A stretch of 64,000 nucleotides of DNA from Panorpa germanica (Eukaryota > Arthropoda > Insecta > Mecoptera > Panorpidae): the NCBI GenBank assembly GCA_963678705.1, contig OY783222.1, positions 2,046,001-2,110,000 of the forward strand, read 5' to 3'. Positions 10,828-22,190 of this stretch are shown one piece after another. The notes beneath the pieces were generated by a model. The model did no database searches, was not told the origin of the DNA, and was given only the letters and a program-made list of their open reading frames with translations. The translations under genes and the position numbers were made by a program. Each line of letters starts with the position of its first letter. Positions within the stretch are counted from its first letter, which is position 1.

Positions 10828-11008
10828 TTAAAATAAATTAAAAGATCTTGAAATATGATAGAAATAAATACTCTGCAGATGAAAAGATCCATTTTATATG
10901 TAGCACCAGTAACTACTTGGAAAATTACAGAAAATTTCATAAAAGAATATTTATAAATATAAAAAATTCTTTCTCAGTGATTATCTCAGGCAAATATCCT
11001 GGTTTCTA

Positions 11009-11023
11009 ATACCCCCCCCCCCC
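11009..11023. repeat. Poly(C) tract
   Basis: A run of about 14 C bases close to the inner break of the adjacent family A fragment. G/C runs also mark the outer ends of other family A copies. Confidence 0.7.
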
Positions 11024-11092
11024 ACTTGACACTTCTTGTTACACATTGTGTACTCTCCCTTTCTGTTGTGGTGTTACTCATTTCTTTCTTTG

Positions 11093-11258
11093 GAGGGCAT
11101 TGATTTTGAAAAAGCTATGTGTAGAAAAATGCATTTAAAAGTTTCAAAGAAAGACTCTATATCTCCGACAGTTTTACTCCAATCGACTTCAAATTTTCAC
11201 ACAATAAACTTAATATGTTGTACATTAATATTTAAAAAATAGTTGAAACCTTACTCGC
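11093..11258 (-). mobile_element. Family A element, copy 3 (left-end fragment)
   Basis: It matches the left third of family A in reverse: GACAGTTTTACTCCAATCG, then TTCACACAATAAACTTAATA, ending with AGTTGAAACCTTACTCGCC, the inverted form of the left terminus of copy 2. The rest of the element is missing. A frame at 11036-11242 is only the antisense of this repeat. Confidence 0.8.
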
Positions 11259-11357
11259 CACATTAAGACATATATGATACATTTTTCCAAAGATGGTTGC
11301 TTTTGTTTTGGTAAGAGAATTCTGACATTCAAGGTGACCATTAAGTGAAATTTTCCA

Positions 11358-11555
11358 GTGATCATTTTGGAAGTAGCTACAATTAATTCAAGCAACGCAA
11401 CCTTAATATGTGAAAACCAACAAAATTACCATCTTAACTCGGACTCGGACCTGGACCCTGACGGAGGAGAACGATATTTGACATTCGGCATGGACCAAAC
11501 AAGCGCTACGTTGATTTCAATATTCCATCATCTAATATATGCCATATTTACTTGA
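11358..11555 (+). other. Short open frame, function unknown
   Basis: A 65-codon frame includes the acidic, Gly/Asp-rich stretch NSDSDLDPDGGERYLTFGMD. It could be chance or part of an exon. No splice evidence or family resemblance was found. Confidence 0.15.
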
Positions 11556-11578
11556 TATTCCTTCACATCTGCATGTTC

Positions 11579-11810
11579 TTAATCCAGTGAGGACAGTGGC
11601 AGTAGCAATGGTATTGGTAGGGTGTCAGGGTGGTAAGGGGGTTGTGGCCATCTCGTTGTTGGTCCATCCTCTGGCTCCTTGAAGGTGGCTGCTTGAATAA
11701 ACACAAGGGGAGGTGGTTGGTCTAGGCAGGGTTGGTAATAAGGGATGAGAATCGGAATGGTTTGTGGTACTGAAATGTTAAGGGTGTGGGGATGATACGC
11801 GGACATCTCA
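11579..11810 (-). other. Proline-rich coding-like islet
   Basis: GC-rich stretch with two overlapping minus-strand frames. One is a 75-codon frame with QPPPLVFIQAATF and PQPPYHPDTLPIPLLLPL. The other begins after the good acceptor-like CACCCTTAACATTTCAG and reads TTNHSDSHPLLPTLPRPTT. It may be an exon of a minus-strand gene, but no partner exon can be proven. Confidence 0.2.
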
Positions 11811-12047
11811 GGCTTCTCATTGTATTGTGTAATATGGTTTGTATTGATTTAGCTTTCTCCATAGTGTGGTTTGAGGAAGGTTTGCTTCTTCCATGGTTCG
11901 TGCAAATGCCTTATGTCAGATAATTATTGTTCTACGGCCATCTTACTCTTAGGAATATGTAGATGTACAGGCCAGAATAAAATAGATGCACGTCCAAATA
12001 TATATTGTTCTAATTAGCATAACTAGAAGAATATTATACTCGAAAGT

Positions 12048-12095
12048 ATCAGTAGAGTAACTGCACAGGTTCTAGCCTGCACACGAATGTATGCA
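12048..12095 (+). repeat. Dispersed repeat L, copy 1
   Basis: AGTATCAGTAGAGTAACTGC, then ACAGGTTCTAGCCTGCA, recur at 19803-19840 with a few changes. The second copy abuts a broken family A element. Limits and type of the parent element are unknown. Confidence 0.45.
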
Positions 12096-12777
12096 ACTAT
12101 TTATTTCAGTTATAAAAAAATGTCGTGTAGCGGTTTTACATGGTGGTGTTATTAATGGAAGAGAGGGGGTCTGGAAGGAGGGGATTTAAACAATAAAAAA
12201 CACAGTTATTGTGTGAAATATACATTAATTACTTTACTAGGATAACAAAGACGACAACAAAGCAAAGTTACCGTCAACACATACTCGTACATGACTTGTA
12301 TCACTAGTTTATTATTTTGTTTCTCTCACGATTTCATTCTCTCTTGATACTATTATTATTTTGTATTTATTTCCGTTTTTGAGGTAAAATAACAAATAGA
12401 GAAATAACTACTAGACGTAAAATGTGGTAGTAATTGTTGAAACGATTCAGATTGAAAAAAATTACTTGGAATATTAAATAATATGTAGTAGTACAAATAG
12501 AAACTTATAATAGTGCCTTAGATAATATAGATATAATATTATATAGTTCCTGGCGTATCTGGTTGGCGACAAAACTGTTTCCGTTTTCCAAGGCTGCAAT
12601 ATTTTCCTGAGCTTCTTCCACCCATTTTCGGTGCTACACTTTTTTGTAACTACTTACCTAACGATTTTCAAAGGCCTATATTTTTTAAGCTAAGCTATCT
12701 TCAGTGAAACTTGGCCAGGTTTACCTAGGTAGTTTATATTTTAAAATAGGGATGTAAAATATTTTATGTAATATACA
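12096..12777. other. AT-rich sequence, nothing recognised
   Basis: No open frame, repeat match or RNA-like structure was noted. Confidence 0.5.
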
Positions 12778-13904
12778 CCCGAGTCGAAATTTTAGACCTA
12801 TGTTGATCCTACAAGGGATCTTTACTCCTCTTTTCATACTAAATACAGAATAGTAAACCTCTTCTCGTCCTAAACATTATTATATGACCCTCCCTTGGTC
12901 CTAAACGAAATCATGATCCTATCGTCTTATGTAATTCAAACTCTGTAAACCTGTTTTAAACCTAAGATGGAAAGAATTTCAGAATCGTAAGATCATTTCT
13001 AGGATTTAAAAAAATTGAGAAGACCTAATTCTTGGAATAAAGATTAATTATAATTAAAAACGAATCGATATATTTAAATAAGTAACGGCTATTTAAATTG
13101 TGTGTTTAATTTAAAATAGGTTGTAAATTGCATTGAATGATGATTTGCCATGGTGGGGTGTATGGTGTATGGTGCAATTGTTTGATGATACAGTTTCATG
13201 AATCTGTGGATGGACGTGGACGTAAATGACTTGGCTTGACTGGATCATTGACTGAACTCCGCCACAGTAAAGTTCTAAACTCTAGAACTGAACAACTGAA
13301 GAACAGCAGAGTCAGAGCAATTGACACATGGAGGCAAAAAACGTGACTTCGTTCCGCGCCCTCGAACTTTCTTCATTTACGCCAATTACACTGTTAAATT
13401 GTAATTATTTATGTAAAGAAATAACATTTCTTATAACACTACTTTGTTACATACTTTAACTCTTATTGTTTTCTACTGGATGCATTAAAGTAAAGGTATA
13501 TATGATAACAGTGTCAGAGGAAACATTTGCAATGGGTTAACCCTTATGTTAACCCAGAATAACTTGCATTTAAGATTCACCCAACGTAAGAAAAGTTACC
13601 TGTTACTTACATAAACGATTGTATGTAATATACATCATTTCTTGACCTGTATAGGTCATATTCATATTCATCCCTTAACAATAAAATCCATGTCGTACAG
13701 GTATAAATACATTTCTTAACATTCCTTTTGTCCATCTCAGGTTTAAATGAGGGTCACACAGTAATAAAATAGCTCAGACTTAAAATAAGACGAGAATCAT
13801 GCTTTCATTTAGGATCAAACGAGGTTCACTTTACTGTTGTCAGAACGAAAAGAGAGACAAAGATCCATTTTAGGATCAGGTTAGGTCTAAAATTTCGACC
13901 CGGG
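12778..13904. mobile_element. Family E element with ~190-bp inverted arms
   Basis: The left end CCCGAGTCGAAATTTTAGAC and the right end (reverse complement CCCGGGTCGAAATTTTAGAC) match. The similarity continues inward to about 12975 on the left and 13730 on the right, with scattered changes. The 1127-bp unit has no coding frame. Related single-arm sequence occurs at 55113-55351. No clear target duplication is visible at the flanks. It is a non-autonomous long-TIR transposon; the superfamily is undetermined. Confidence 0.75.
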
Positions 13905-14314
13905 ATTATACTGCTTTTAAAAAAGTAATACTTTTACGTGTTTTCAAAAATCGAATTTATTTCTTTAATTTTTTCCAGTTGATCGTCATCTGTGTCTTCA
14001 ACTGTGTTTGTGTGTGTGTATGTTTTTTACTTAATTTCTTATTCATTTCATATCAGATTGAGCAATAGCTAAACGTGGCCGTGTTTAGCTAGATTTATAT
14101 ATGTTTTACGGATTTAGTTTTGTTCTTCCGTTATTTGAATATGTAGTGTAGCTACTTTCTTAGACAATGTAACATATTTTGTGAATAAGAAGCTTCTTTT
14201 TAGGTAATAGGTTTGTTTTACTCAGGTAAAATATCCATGTTTTATAATTTTGCGTGTATCTTTCATTATTTCTAACAGTGTATGTCTTCATTTTATACGT
14301 AACACATGAATTAC

Positions 14315-14474
14315 CATCCAAATCTCCGCGGAATGGTTCACAGCAGTGCTCGAACAATTCGTGCCCCAGTCGAGAACGGGGGTGGGGTGACGATACAGCC
14401 ATATAGGCATACATCAATATCAAACTAGTGAGTACCATAAGTCTGACTGTGATTCTATGAACATTTGCAGACAT
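14315..14474 (-). CDS. Candidate first exon of a secreted protein
   Basis: The ATG at 14474 opens a frame whose first ~28 residues look like a signal peptide (basic start, then LMVLTSLILMYAYMAVSS). A Pro/Arg segment and LGHELFEHCCEPFRGDLD with adjacent cysteines follow. A G|GTAATT donor-like site ends the exon at 14315. Read through, the frame continues to 14160 in low-complexity AT-rich sequence, which is why a splice is proposed. GC content is higher than the surroundings. Possible identities include a small secreted peptide or the signal exon of a longer secreted protein. No family is recognised and no downstream exon is confirmed. Confidence 0.3.
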
Positions 14475-14721
14475 CTAATACATAATTGCGAGTACATATT
14501 TGTAACTTATGTAAACAATTTTAAGCAACTGTCGTTGGTTGGTTCAGTGACTCGCTATTATCTAATGTTTAACAGTGTAACTATTTATAAACTAATTATT
14601 TAACCTGTAACTTATTAATTGTTTCTTTATTCAAGAGCTAATGTCACAATACGTAGGTAGAATTAGTCATTTATTTACTAAGTGTTAAACTTTATCAAAA
14701 ATATCTTATTGGGAACAAAGA

Positions 14722-14782
14722 ACATGCTCGCGATTACCAATTCATGACGTCAGCCAACATCAGTTAACAAGGAAATGTTAAT
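14722..14782 (+). repeat. Dispersed repeat K, copy 2
   Basis: GAACATGCTCG, a short diverged gap and then CATCAGTTAACAAG match the order seen at 29028-29083 (GAGCATGCTCG and CATCAGTTAACAAG). Confidence 0.4.
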
Positions 14783-15184
14783 GCAAATATTTGTGTGAAA
14801 AAATAATATACCACATTTTGTTTATATAAAAAACTAATAAACTGGAGGCTTCTTACGTCCCTAATACCGCTACCAAACGATACTACGAACACCTTCCAAC
14901 GTTGCACGCATCGTGTTATCAATTCTGGAACTTAATGTCATGTGTCCAACTATTTTTCTACCCCCACCACACACTTGATCCACATGTCATGCACTGATGC
15001 ACGAATCGTCCAACAAAGGAAGATTTTATACTTGAAACAGTGTCAGTGTCAATAATATCAACAAATTAATAAAATAAATAAATCATTCGGATAAAATATT
15101 CGTTCCACTGTGTAGCAGGAAACTTGCCATGTCAATCTTACAATATTTGATTAACACTATGGAGGCAAACATTTAACCATCAAT

Positions 15185-15395
15185 GACCAACAAGCTTTTT
15201 GTCAAACATGTTTGCGCTGGGCTCGTGTTGTCCGCTTGAAACCACCAACGTTCATCGCACCCACAAACGATCAAGCATGTTTCCCGAGCCCGTTACCAAT
15301 CCAACCTCTTCAACATTTCGGTTTACCAAGTCGGAGTCGCGGTTGTCGATGATAATCAAGTTAACCATCGCGGTTCACCGGTGATGCGACAAACA
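15185..15395. other. GC-richer islet, possible exon or control element
   Basis: The plus strand is open for 61 codons (15199-15384) and the minus strand from an ATG at about 15369 for 38 codons (MVNLIIIDNRDSDLVNRN). It contains two RRRCATGYYY half-sites (AAACATGTTT and AAGCATGTTT). Neither frame resembles a known family. Coding and regulatory readings are equally open. Confidence 0.2.
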
Positions 15396-15829
15396 TTACA
15401 TTCACATACAATACTATGAATATGTATCTACCTTCTTTTTTTATATAAAACTGTTTTGTATTTGTTTTCTGTTTGCGTCAAGAACCGGCAATCGCTTTGT
15501 CAGAAGATCTCTGCCGGCATGACAATGCTTTATTTTCAAATTTATTAAAATAAAACAAAAACAACTATTTTAGAGTATGTGTATTATTGAATCAGTTGAA
15601 GAATCATTGGATAATCGATTGGATAGATGGAATTCTTTGTGATCACGGAAGAAACATAATATTCATATGTTTGTAAGTCAGAAGTCTGACTACGTATGAC
15701 CTCTATTTAACTTTAAATTCAGCCAAGAAGACTTAGGTTTTATTTATACAGTTGAATTTGTGATGAGGAATATATGACAGATATCGAGAAATCGATATTG
15801 TATCAGAAGTTAGAAAGAAAATACTGTAA

Positions 15830-16175
15830 TAGTCAGGGCAAGAAGAAAGAACGATTAAAAATCTTCTGTGAAGGAGCAAGAGTAAGAAGCCTACAAGACT
15901 TGTGAACTATTTCAATGTTCCATTTATAAGATTGAAAGAAAATCCAGGGATGGAAGACAAAAGAACAAGTGAATAAGCCGCACGAGAAGAAGATGATGGA
16001 ATTTCTTGAAGAAACGGAATGTCAGAGGAAGATAGAAAATGGAAAGAGATAAAGGAATTTTAAAAGGAAGAAGTTGGATGGTGGAAGCATAAGAAAGAAG
16101 GAAGGAGGCAGTAGTATGCCGGAAGGAGTATGAAGGAAGATATAGTATGAAGACAGACTGTAACACCGAAACGCA
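15830..16175 (+). mobile_element. LINE lineage 1, decayed 3' part of ORF2
   Basis: A purine-rich stretch whose TTGGATGGTGGAAGCATAAG block and surroundings align with the C-terminal ORF2 region (KRWMAEIVRRKGK) preserved at 21603-22181. Many stops and indels are present. Minus-strand frames here are artefacts of the purine bias. Confidence 0.5.
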
Positions 16176-16434
16176 AAAACAATAAGAAATTCATTCATTG
16201 AATAGTAAATAATCAAGAAAATTGAAAAAAGTGGAGAAAAACAAACCATTATTTAGTAATAATATACACAAAATAAAAATAAATAATACCTAATTTTAAT
16301 TGACAGTAATTGTAATCAGTAATCATGAACTAATAATCAAACAAACTTGTTTAATAATTAAATTAAATTAATAACATATTTAACGTCAATTAATTAGCGA
16401 TTTACTTGTATCATCAGCATCAATCTGTTGATCA

Positions 16435-16720
16435 TTGATCAGTTCATCTCGTCTCGTTATCGGGATATGTTCATCTCGTGTTCTGTTCACAGTTCATTCG
16501 CTTGTATTACGCTTAGTAACGTTACGTCATCATATCAAGATCTCCACGAATACGTACAGGTCCAGGTGGACGCAGTGGCCCTCTCGAGATGACTGGACAC
16601 AAACCGGGATATGGTCCGTCAGCCGGATAGCGGCCACGTCCGCAAATCTATCTGATGGAAAACTTTGTGAATGTTTGTTGACTTTTGATGTTAACAGTTC
16701 ATTGCAATGATCATTTCGAC
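16435..16720. other. GC-richer islet between two LINE relics
   Basis: CpG-containing, open in several frames. The minus frame reads DRFADVAAIRLTDHIPVCVQ; another minus frame is Gly/Pro/Arg-rich (GRGRYPADGPYPGLCP). An acceptor-like TTTTCCATCAG lies just upstream on the minus strand, near 16660. It might be an exon of an unrecognised gene or a regulatory block (ACGTCATCATAT is CRE-like). Not resolved. Confidence 0.25.
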
Positions 16721-16754
16721 AGATTAAATGCGTTTGCTTTTGAGCAAACAATAT

Positions 16755-17000
16755 ATTTAAGCTTTTGGAAGGAACATATAGTAGTAGAAGAAAAAGAAAT
16801 AGAGTAAAACAAGCGATGAGAGAGTTTGAGGAGTTGTAAAGGATCAGAGGAGACGTGGAAACATATGAAGAAAGAGTGCGAATGAAAGATAGATAGTGAA
16901 AGGAGGCAAAGACGGAAGAAGATGGATTTTGCAAGTGTGGAGAAGAAGAAAGGAAGTAAAAGGAAGACAAGCAGAGGATAGAAAGAGGTTACACAAGGTG
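16755..17000 (+). mobile_element. LINE lineage 1, second decayed relic
   Basis: Purine-rich, with GTGAAAGGAGGCAAAGACGG, then AAGATGGATTTTGC, matching the GGSEGKRWMAEI coding block of the better copy at 21.6 kb. Heavily mutated. Confidence 0.4.
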
Positions 17001-18200
17001 AAGAATAGAGAAATGTCTTTAGTTTAAAAATCTATTAGAATTTTAGAAAAGTTTAAAATTAATTAAGTAATGAGATGCGCTTAGATGAAATAATGTTGGA
17101 AGGAATACGTTCATTATTCAATTAAAATTGAGTTTCTTGTATTCTTAAATTTCACTAATTTTAATATGATAAAACGGTAAAGAGTGTCACCACCACATCA
17201 CTCCAATGAAACCATAGCTTACAACTTTCAACACACCTTGTGATTTACCTCTTAAACTTTTTTAATCTACATTACTTGTCGATACAAGAATTACAATCAA
17301 TACAACGTGAACAGCTCATACAGTTTCTTAATAGTGGTTTTTGATTTGTTGTTATTTTTTACCATTTGATCTTATTTCTTTTTTTCCGCTCTTGTAACAC
17401 ACGGCCTCACGACATATCATTGGGTACTTTTATTTTATTGTAGCCATGTCCGTATCCATCTTATATAAACCTAGTGCTAACTATATCATTCTAAAAGAGT
17501 GTGTGTGTGTATACAATTGTTGAACATGCTCAAAATGCCGACATGCCTTAATGATTGTGTGAAATGAGCGGGCCACACGATAGAAATATGTCGGGAATTA
17601 TACCAGCATCATAAGATATTGAAATGGAGTATAGAAATTTATCTAGATAGCCAGTGTTAAGTTTATTCCAATTCAAAATTATTTCAACTTCAAAAACTTA
17701 CTATGTGCTTTGTACATTCGACTACAATTTAATTCTGACGAAGTTTCTTAGGAGTTCAGACTAAAATTTCTATATTTTTATTTGTTTGTTTAATTTGGTC
17801 GGGTTCTCTTTCAATGGTAACTTTTTATTTGCCTCTAATTATAGTACAGATATTAGCAAACCTAAATATTAAAAACATATCATGTAATACTCGTCAGAAA
17901 TATTTGCATTTTCACAAAATGCTATAGGGAAGAATACCAAACCAACGACACTCAATTCTTTCAACCTAATACATATTCTATTTATTTGCAGTCAAAATCT
18001 TTCACAGCTTTCATTCTATTTACTTTATTATTTAAGACGGAAGGGAAGAGGTAACTTTTCCTTTTACTTATACTTCTAAATCTCTATTTATTTATGTACG
18101 TATGTAAATTTATATTTAAAGCGTGCTGCTAAAATTTATGTTTTTCCATAATAAATCATTAATTTTATTTCAATAAATTCACTTAAAATTATTTATAGAT
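17001..18200. other. AT-rich sequence with a GT microsatellite
   Basis: A short GTGTGTGTGT run lies near 17500. Nothing else was recognised. Confidence 0.5.
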
Positions 18201-18440
18201 TCTGATTAAACTTAAGCTAAATACTTCTCTTCCTTCTTCTCCTCGTATCATTTTCTCTGTCCTCTACTGCTCTACTTCACCATTCTAAACTGCATATTAC
18301 TCCTCCATTTCCATTTCCATTTTCTATTCACCTTCATTCTTCTCTAGCAGCTCCTGTATCTACTTTTCATTAAACCAAACATTATCCATAACGGCTTTGC
18401 CATCCATCTCCTTCTTTCCTTGACTCTTCTCAGCAGATAT
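18200..18440 (-). mobile_element. LINE lineage 1, decayed fragment
   Basis: Pyrimidine-rich on the plus strand. TTTGCCATCCATCTCCTTC and its neighbourhood are the antisense of the KRWMAEI block. No frame is preserved. Confidence 0.35.
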
Positions 18441-19515
18441 TTCTCTGACATATATATTTTTTCTAATATTATAAAAAATAATTTCTGAAGGTTGTCAATC
18501 TATATAAACTTTAATAGTCCATGATCAGATGTTACTTGTATAAAAATTACAAAGCAATAACATAAAAGATATTTGATATAGATTTAATTTAATTTTTTTT
18601 TTATTTATAAATTTATTTTGAATCTCATTGTTATAATGTGTTAAATTTAGATCTTGACAGATAACGTCATCTATATTTATATAAATTATTTAATAAATAT
18701 AAATTTGTAACAAATCATGAGTAAAGATAAATGAAAGAATGATCTCCTTAAGTATAATGGTTATTTTTAATTTTATTGTTCAAATTTCAAGCAATTGTCA
18801 CTTTAAATGAGAGCACGAGAGTTGCTGAAGACGTGGAGAGGTGGGAGAAGAGGATTTAGAACTTGACTCACGAAAATATGTCATCCTAATTTTAAGAAGA
18901 GTTGATTACTTGTTTGTTTTGTGTTTCTGTAGACACGTGCTTCTTTCCTGAACACTTATTCTATGGTACAGGTGCGGTGAACCTTTTTACGTGTGCGTGC
19001 TGAAATGTTTACAGCATTCCCATTCGTTGGAAACTTGGAGAAAAATTATGAGATGCTACGTATGTTTACAATGCACTTTTGGGACTACCCTTGTTACAAA
19101 TTAAAACAAATATGATAGTTTAATAATTTAACTAAATCCATTACATTTTCCCATTGCGTTGACCTGATGTTCTCGTGTTCAGAACACAACACCTGTTTTA
19201 CAGTAATTGTATACCTTTTTGCATAACGGATTCACTATCGATAAAATAGCATTATTCACTCAACCGAATATTGTAACGGACTTACAATTGTATTGTTGTA
19301 CTTAGGTAGTTCATGAATAATGTAATCAATTATTTGCTTAATTAATATACAATATAAAAAATGTTTATGTAAATAAAGCGGATGTGAATTGTAAAAATAA
19401 ATCAGCTTCAATTAAGTTAGCGGTACATAGTATATAAGACTTCCTACACACAACTGTAATTTAAAAAAACCCGCGATAAATATTTTACATCATTCAACCA
19501 CCCTATTCACCAGAC
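18441..19515. other. AT-rich intergenic sequence
   Basis: No gene or shared repeat was recognised. Confidence 0.5.
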
Positions 19516-19796
19516 AAGGATAAGGTTAAAGGTTATTTATTTATATTATTATACAACATATTAAGTTTATTGTGTAAAAATTTGAAGTCGATTGGACTTA
19601 AACTGTCGCAGATATAGAGTTTTACGTCCTTACCTCTCTGGTCTCCTTTCGTGTTACTTTGAAACTTTTCTTGAAGCGGTTTCTCACACATAGCTTTTTC
19701 AGAGTCGGTGCCCTCTCTAGTTCAAAATCTACTGGACCGATTCTTTTGAAATTTTGCACACTCTTTCTTTACATAAATGCCGAGGTAACGCTGTCA
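19516..19796 (+). mobile_element. Family A element, copy 4 (left part only)
   Basis: The left end GGATAAGGTTAAAGGTTATT is well preserved and supports the GGATAAGGTYAAA terminal motif. The copy follows the family as far as GCCGAGGTAACGCTGTC and stops abruptly, where repeat L begins. Either the right part was deleted or another element replaced it. Confidence 0.85.
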
Positions 19797-19798
19797 TA

Positions 19799-19850
19799 AT
19801 ACAATATCAGTAGAGCAACTGCACAGATTCAAGCCTGCATTCACACATAT
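19799..19850 (+). repeat. Dispersed repeat L, copy 2
   Basis: ATATCAGTAGAGCAACTGCA and TTCAAGCCTGCA match 12048-12095. It directly follows the broken family A copy. Confidence 0.45.
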
Positions 19851-20695
19851 AAAATATCTGTACTAGATCGCAGTGACATAATTAAATGCAACGATGTTAT
19901 TTATAATTTTATAGCTGAACATATTCATATTCATCCTCTCATTTTCCTTACTCCAATAATTATGAATGATTTTCCACAAAACAATTGAATCTTTTCTTAA
20001 CCAATACAACCAAAGGTAAGAAACATGTCGTCTTATCTCAAAGCTCAACTCGATTGTCTTTTCGATAACACAGGGATCTTCCTTATCGACACAATGTTAC
20101 ATTACTTTCAACTCTGTAAAAGTGTTATCGAATAAGAATGGTAGGTTTCCTCTTGAGTGACTACTTCACACTTATTTCTTTCCAAGTCTCCATCTTTCCA
20201 CCATTTTCCCTTTCTCCTTTCTCCTTGCATCCCACTTTTACTCCTACATCAGCTCCAGGCTTCTGGACCACTGCTACCCTTACCCGTTCTACAGTTTTAC
20301 AGTTCACATCTTTTCCTCCCACACTATGGTACTCATCCCCCTTACTCTTACCCGTAGTAAGTCGTCGCCTTCATTACAATTCTTCTATAATACTTCTCGC
20401 TCATATACCAAACTCATCAAGGCAGGAAACAATGTATTGATCGACTTCGTTTTGCTTTTAAATGAATATGAGCAACGACTTTAAATTTAAAAGTGGAAAT
20501 AATGCATTGAAGATGAAACGAAAGATGTTGCTTCTCGTTTTAAATGTATTTAGTGTTTAGGATAAGACGCGTCAATACTACGTGGTGTGAGAGAATCAAA
20601 ACTGCAACATCTGGAAAACATTGGAAAACTATTTAAAATTCTGTCATTTGTTTTTATGATAATCTAATTCTCTCTAAGAGAGAAAACGCTTGACC
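19851..20695. other. Intergenic sequence with a pyrimidine-rich stretch
   Basis: Overlapping frames at 20138-20440 reflect a C/T-rich block and have no recognisable domain. Nothing else is evident. Confidence 0.4.
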
Positions 20696-21114
20696 TAAAA
20701 GTGTGTCCAAAATGTGTGCGAGAGAGAAAGGTATATGTTCCCATTTGTTCTCTATGCGCATGCGTCGAAAGTGACAGTTGTCAAGTCAGAGCTGTCTACA
20801 TATAATACGTGACAGTTGTTAAATATGACATTACATTGATGTAGAATAATGTAGATATGTATAAATATAAATAAACTATATGTAAATATAACTAAAAACG
20901 TTGGCCGTTATCCTTACAGCGCCATCTATGGCGTTCAAGGGTATATGTTTTCATTGAACGGTCACTGTTTTACTGACAGATGAGCTTTGTACCAACTAAA
21001 GAAATATAATTTCTTTACATATTTAATATTTATTATATCTAGACAGCTGTCAGCATAGAGAACAAATAGGAACATATACCTTTCTCTCTCACACACATTT
21101 TAGACACACTTTTA
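20696..21114. mobile_element. Family D MITE with 62-bp TIRs
   Basis: A 419-bp unit. The left arm (20696-20757, TAAAAGTGTGTCCAAAATG onwards) and the right arm (21053-21114) are inverted copies with only a few mismatches. The inner region has further GACAGTTGTC / GACAGCTGTC repeats. An internal block recurs at 53445-53510. No coding capacity. The interior includes GCGCCATCTATGGCG (20919-20933), a near-palindromic motif. Confidence 0.85.
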
Positions 21115-21420
21115 ATTTATAGGAAATATAGGCTATTCACACTCCATATATATATATATATGCTCTAAGTTTTAAAAGTGGTTGTCCAGCGTTTTTAAAA
21201 CTGGGTTACTGGTCAAATTATTAGAAATATATTAGAATTTTCTGCTAATATGTTTTATTTAAAATTAGATACATTTGTAATCATTTATAATACATAATTA
21301 ACAACTTATATAGACACGAGTATGGGTATTTAAAATAAAGAGATTAAATTTGTTTCATTGATTAAGTCATTAAGGTTTTTTCTAGACTTTCTCTGCTTAT
21401 AGTTTATTATTTATTAATTG

Positions 21421-22190
21421 TGTATGCCTTTCGGCTTTACAATCTACAGTATTATATTTCTAATACATTTCATTCCTATATACATTCCAAACTTAAAACT
21501 AAACTTAAAATAAACTTAAAATCTTCTCGACTTTTACTACTTCCAAAAGTGCTTTCTGCTTCTTCTTCTTTTGACCCTCTCTATTATTCTCCACCATCTT
21601 ATTTATTCTCCTGTTTTTCCTTTCCTTCTTACTATTTCCGCCATCCATCTCTTTCCTTCACTGCCTCCCTTTAATAGCTGACCAATATTCCTTTCGCTTG
21701 CTACTTTTTCCTTACACTCAAACTTAATGTGCTCCAGTGTTTCGTCCTCCGCTCCACACATTCTACACTTTCTTTCCTCACTCTTTTCCCAGTATCTGTT
21801 TCCTTTTTCCTCATTTCCCAATCTAAACCTTGCTGTTCTTCTTATGTGTTTTACGTCTTTTTCTATAAGGTACTGAGGCACATTATTTTCCCATAACCTC
21901 TTATATCTTTTATTGTAGTTACTTTTTTCTATTTTTCCCATTCTCTCCTGCTGCTGTGTCTCCTTATCCCTTCTCCTTAGCTCCTCTGCCACACTTTCGC
22001 CACCTTCTCTTCTCCTCTCTGCCTCCTCGATCGCCATTCCATTCCTTTCAAAGTATTCTTTTCTCTTTTTTGGACCTCCTCCCCCCCATTCTTTATGTAA
22101 TCCTCTCTTATTTTCTTTAAGATTTTGCTTTCCGCTCTGTTCAATTTCTCCTCGTATTTTACCAATATAGTTGTCAGACATATAACAGTT
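21421..22190 (-). mobile_element. LINE lineage 1, 5'-truncated 3' end
   Basis: The 3' end is marked by GTAGATTGTAAAGCCGAAAG, then a short tail of TAATAAA type. The same 3' UTR motif ends the copies at 23671 and 58.0 kb. The coding part is described separately. Only the last ~770 bp of the element are present, as usual for target-primed reverse transcription. Confidence 0.8.
21603..22181 (-). pseudogene. LINE ORF2 C-terminal fragment, 192 codons open
   Basis: C-terminus of a non-LTR retrotransposon ORF2, downstream of the reverse transcriptase domain. The first ~105 residues are highly charged and likely helical. Then come RRTARFRLGNEEKGNRYW and a cysteine-histidine motif (RKCRMCGAEDETLEHIKFEC, C-x2-C-x8-H-x4-C), typical of this region in I/Jockey/R1-type elements. 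The tail is basic (KRWMAEIVRRKGKTGE). No catalytic domain remains, so it cannot move on its own. The frame's openness shows that this is one of the youngest lineage 1 copies in the window. Confidence 0.75.
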
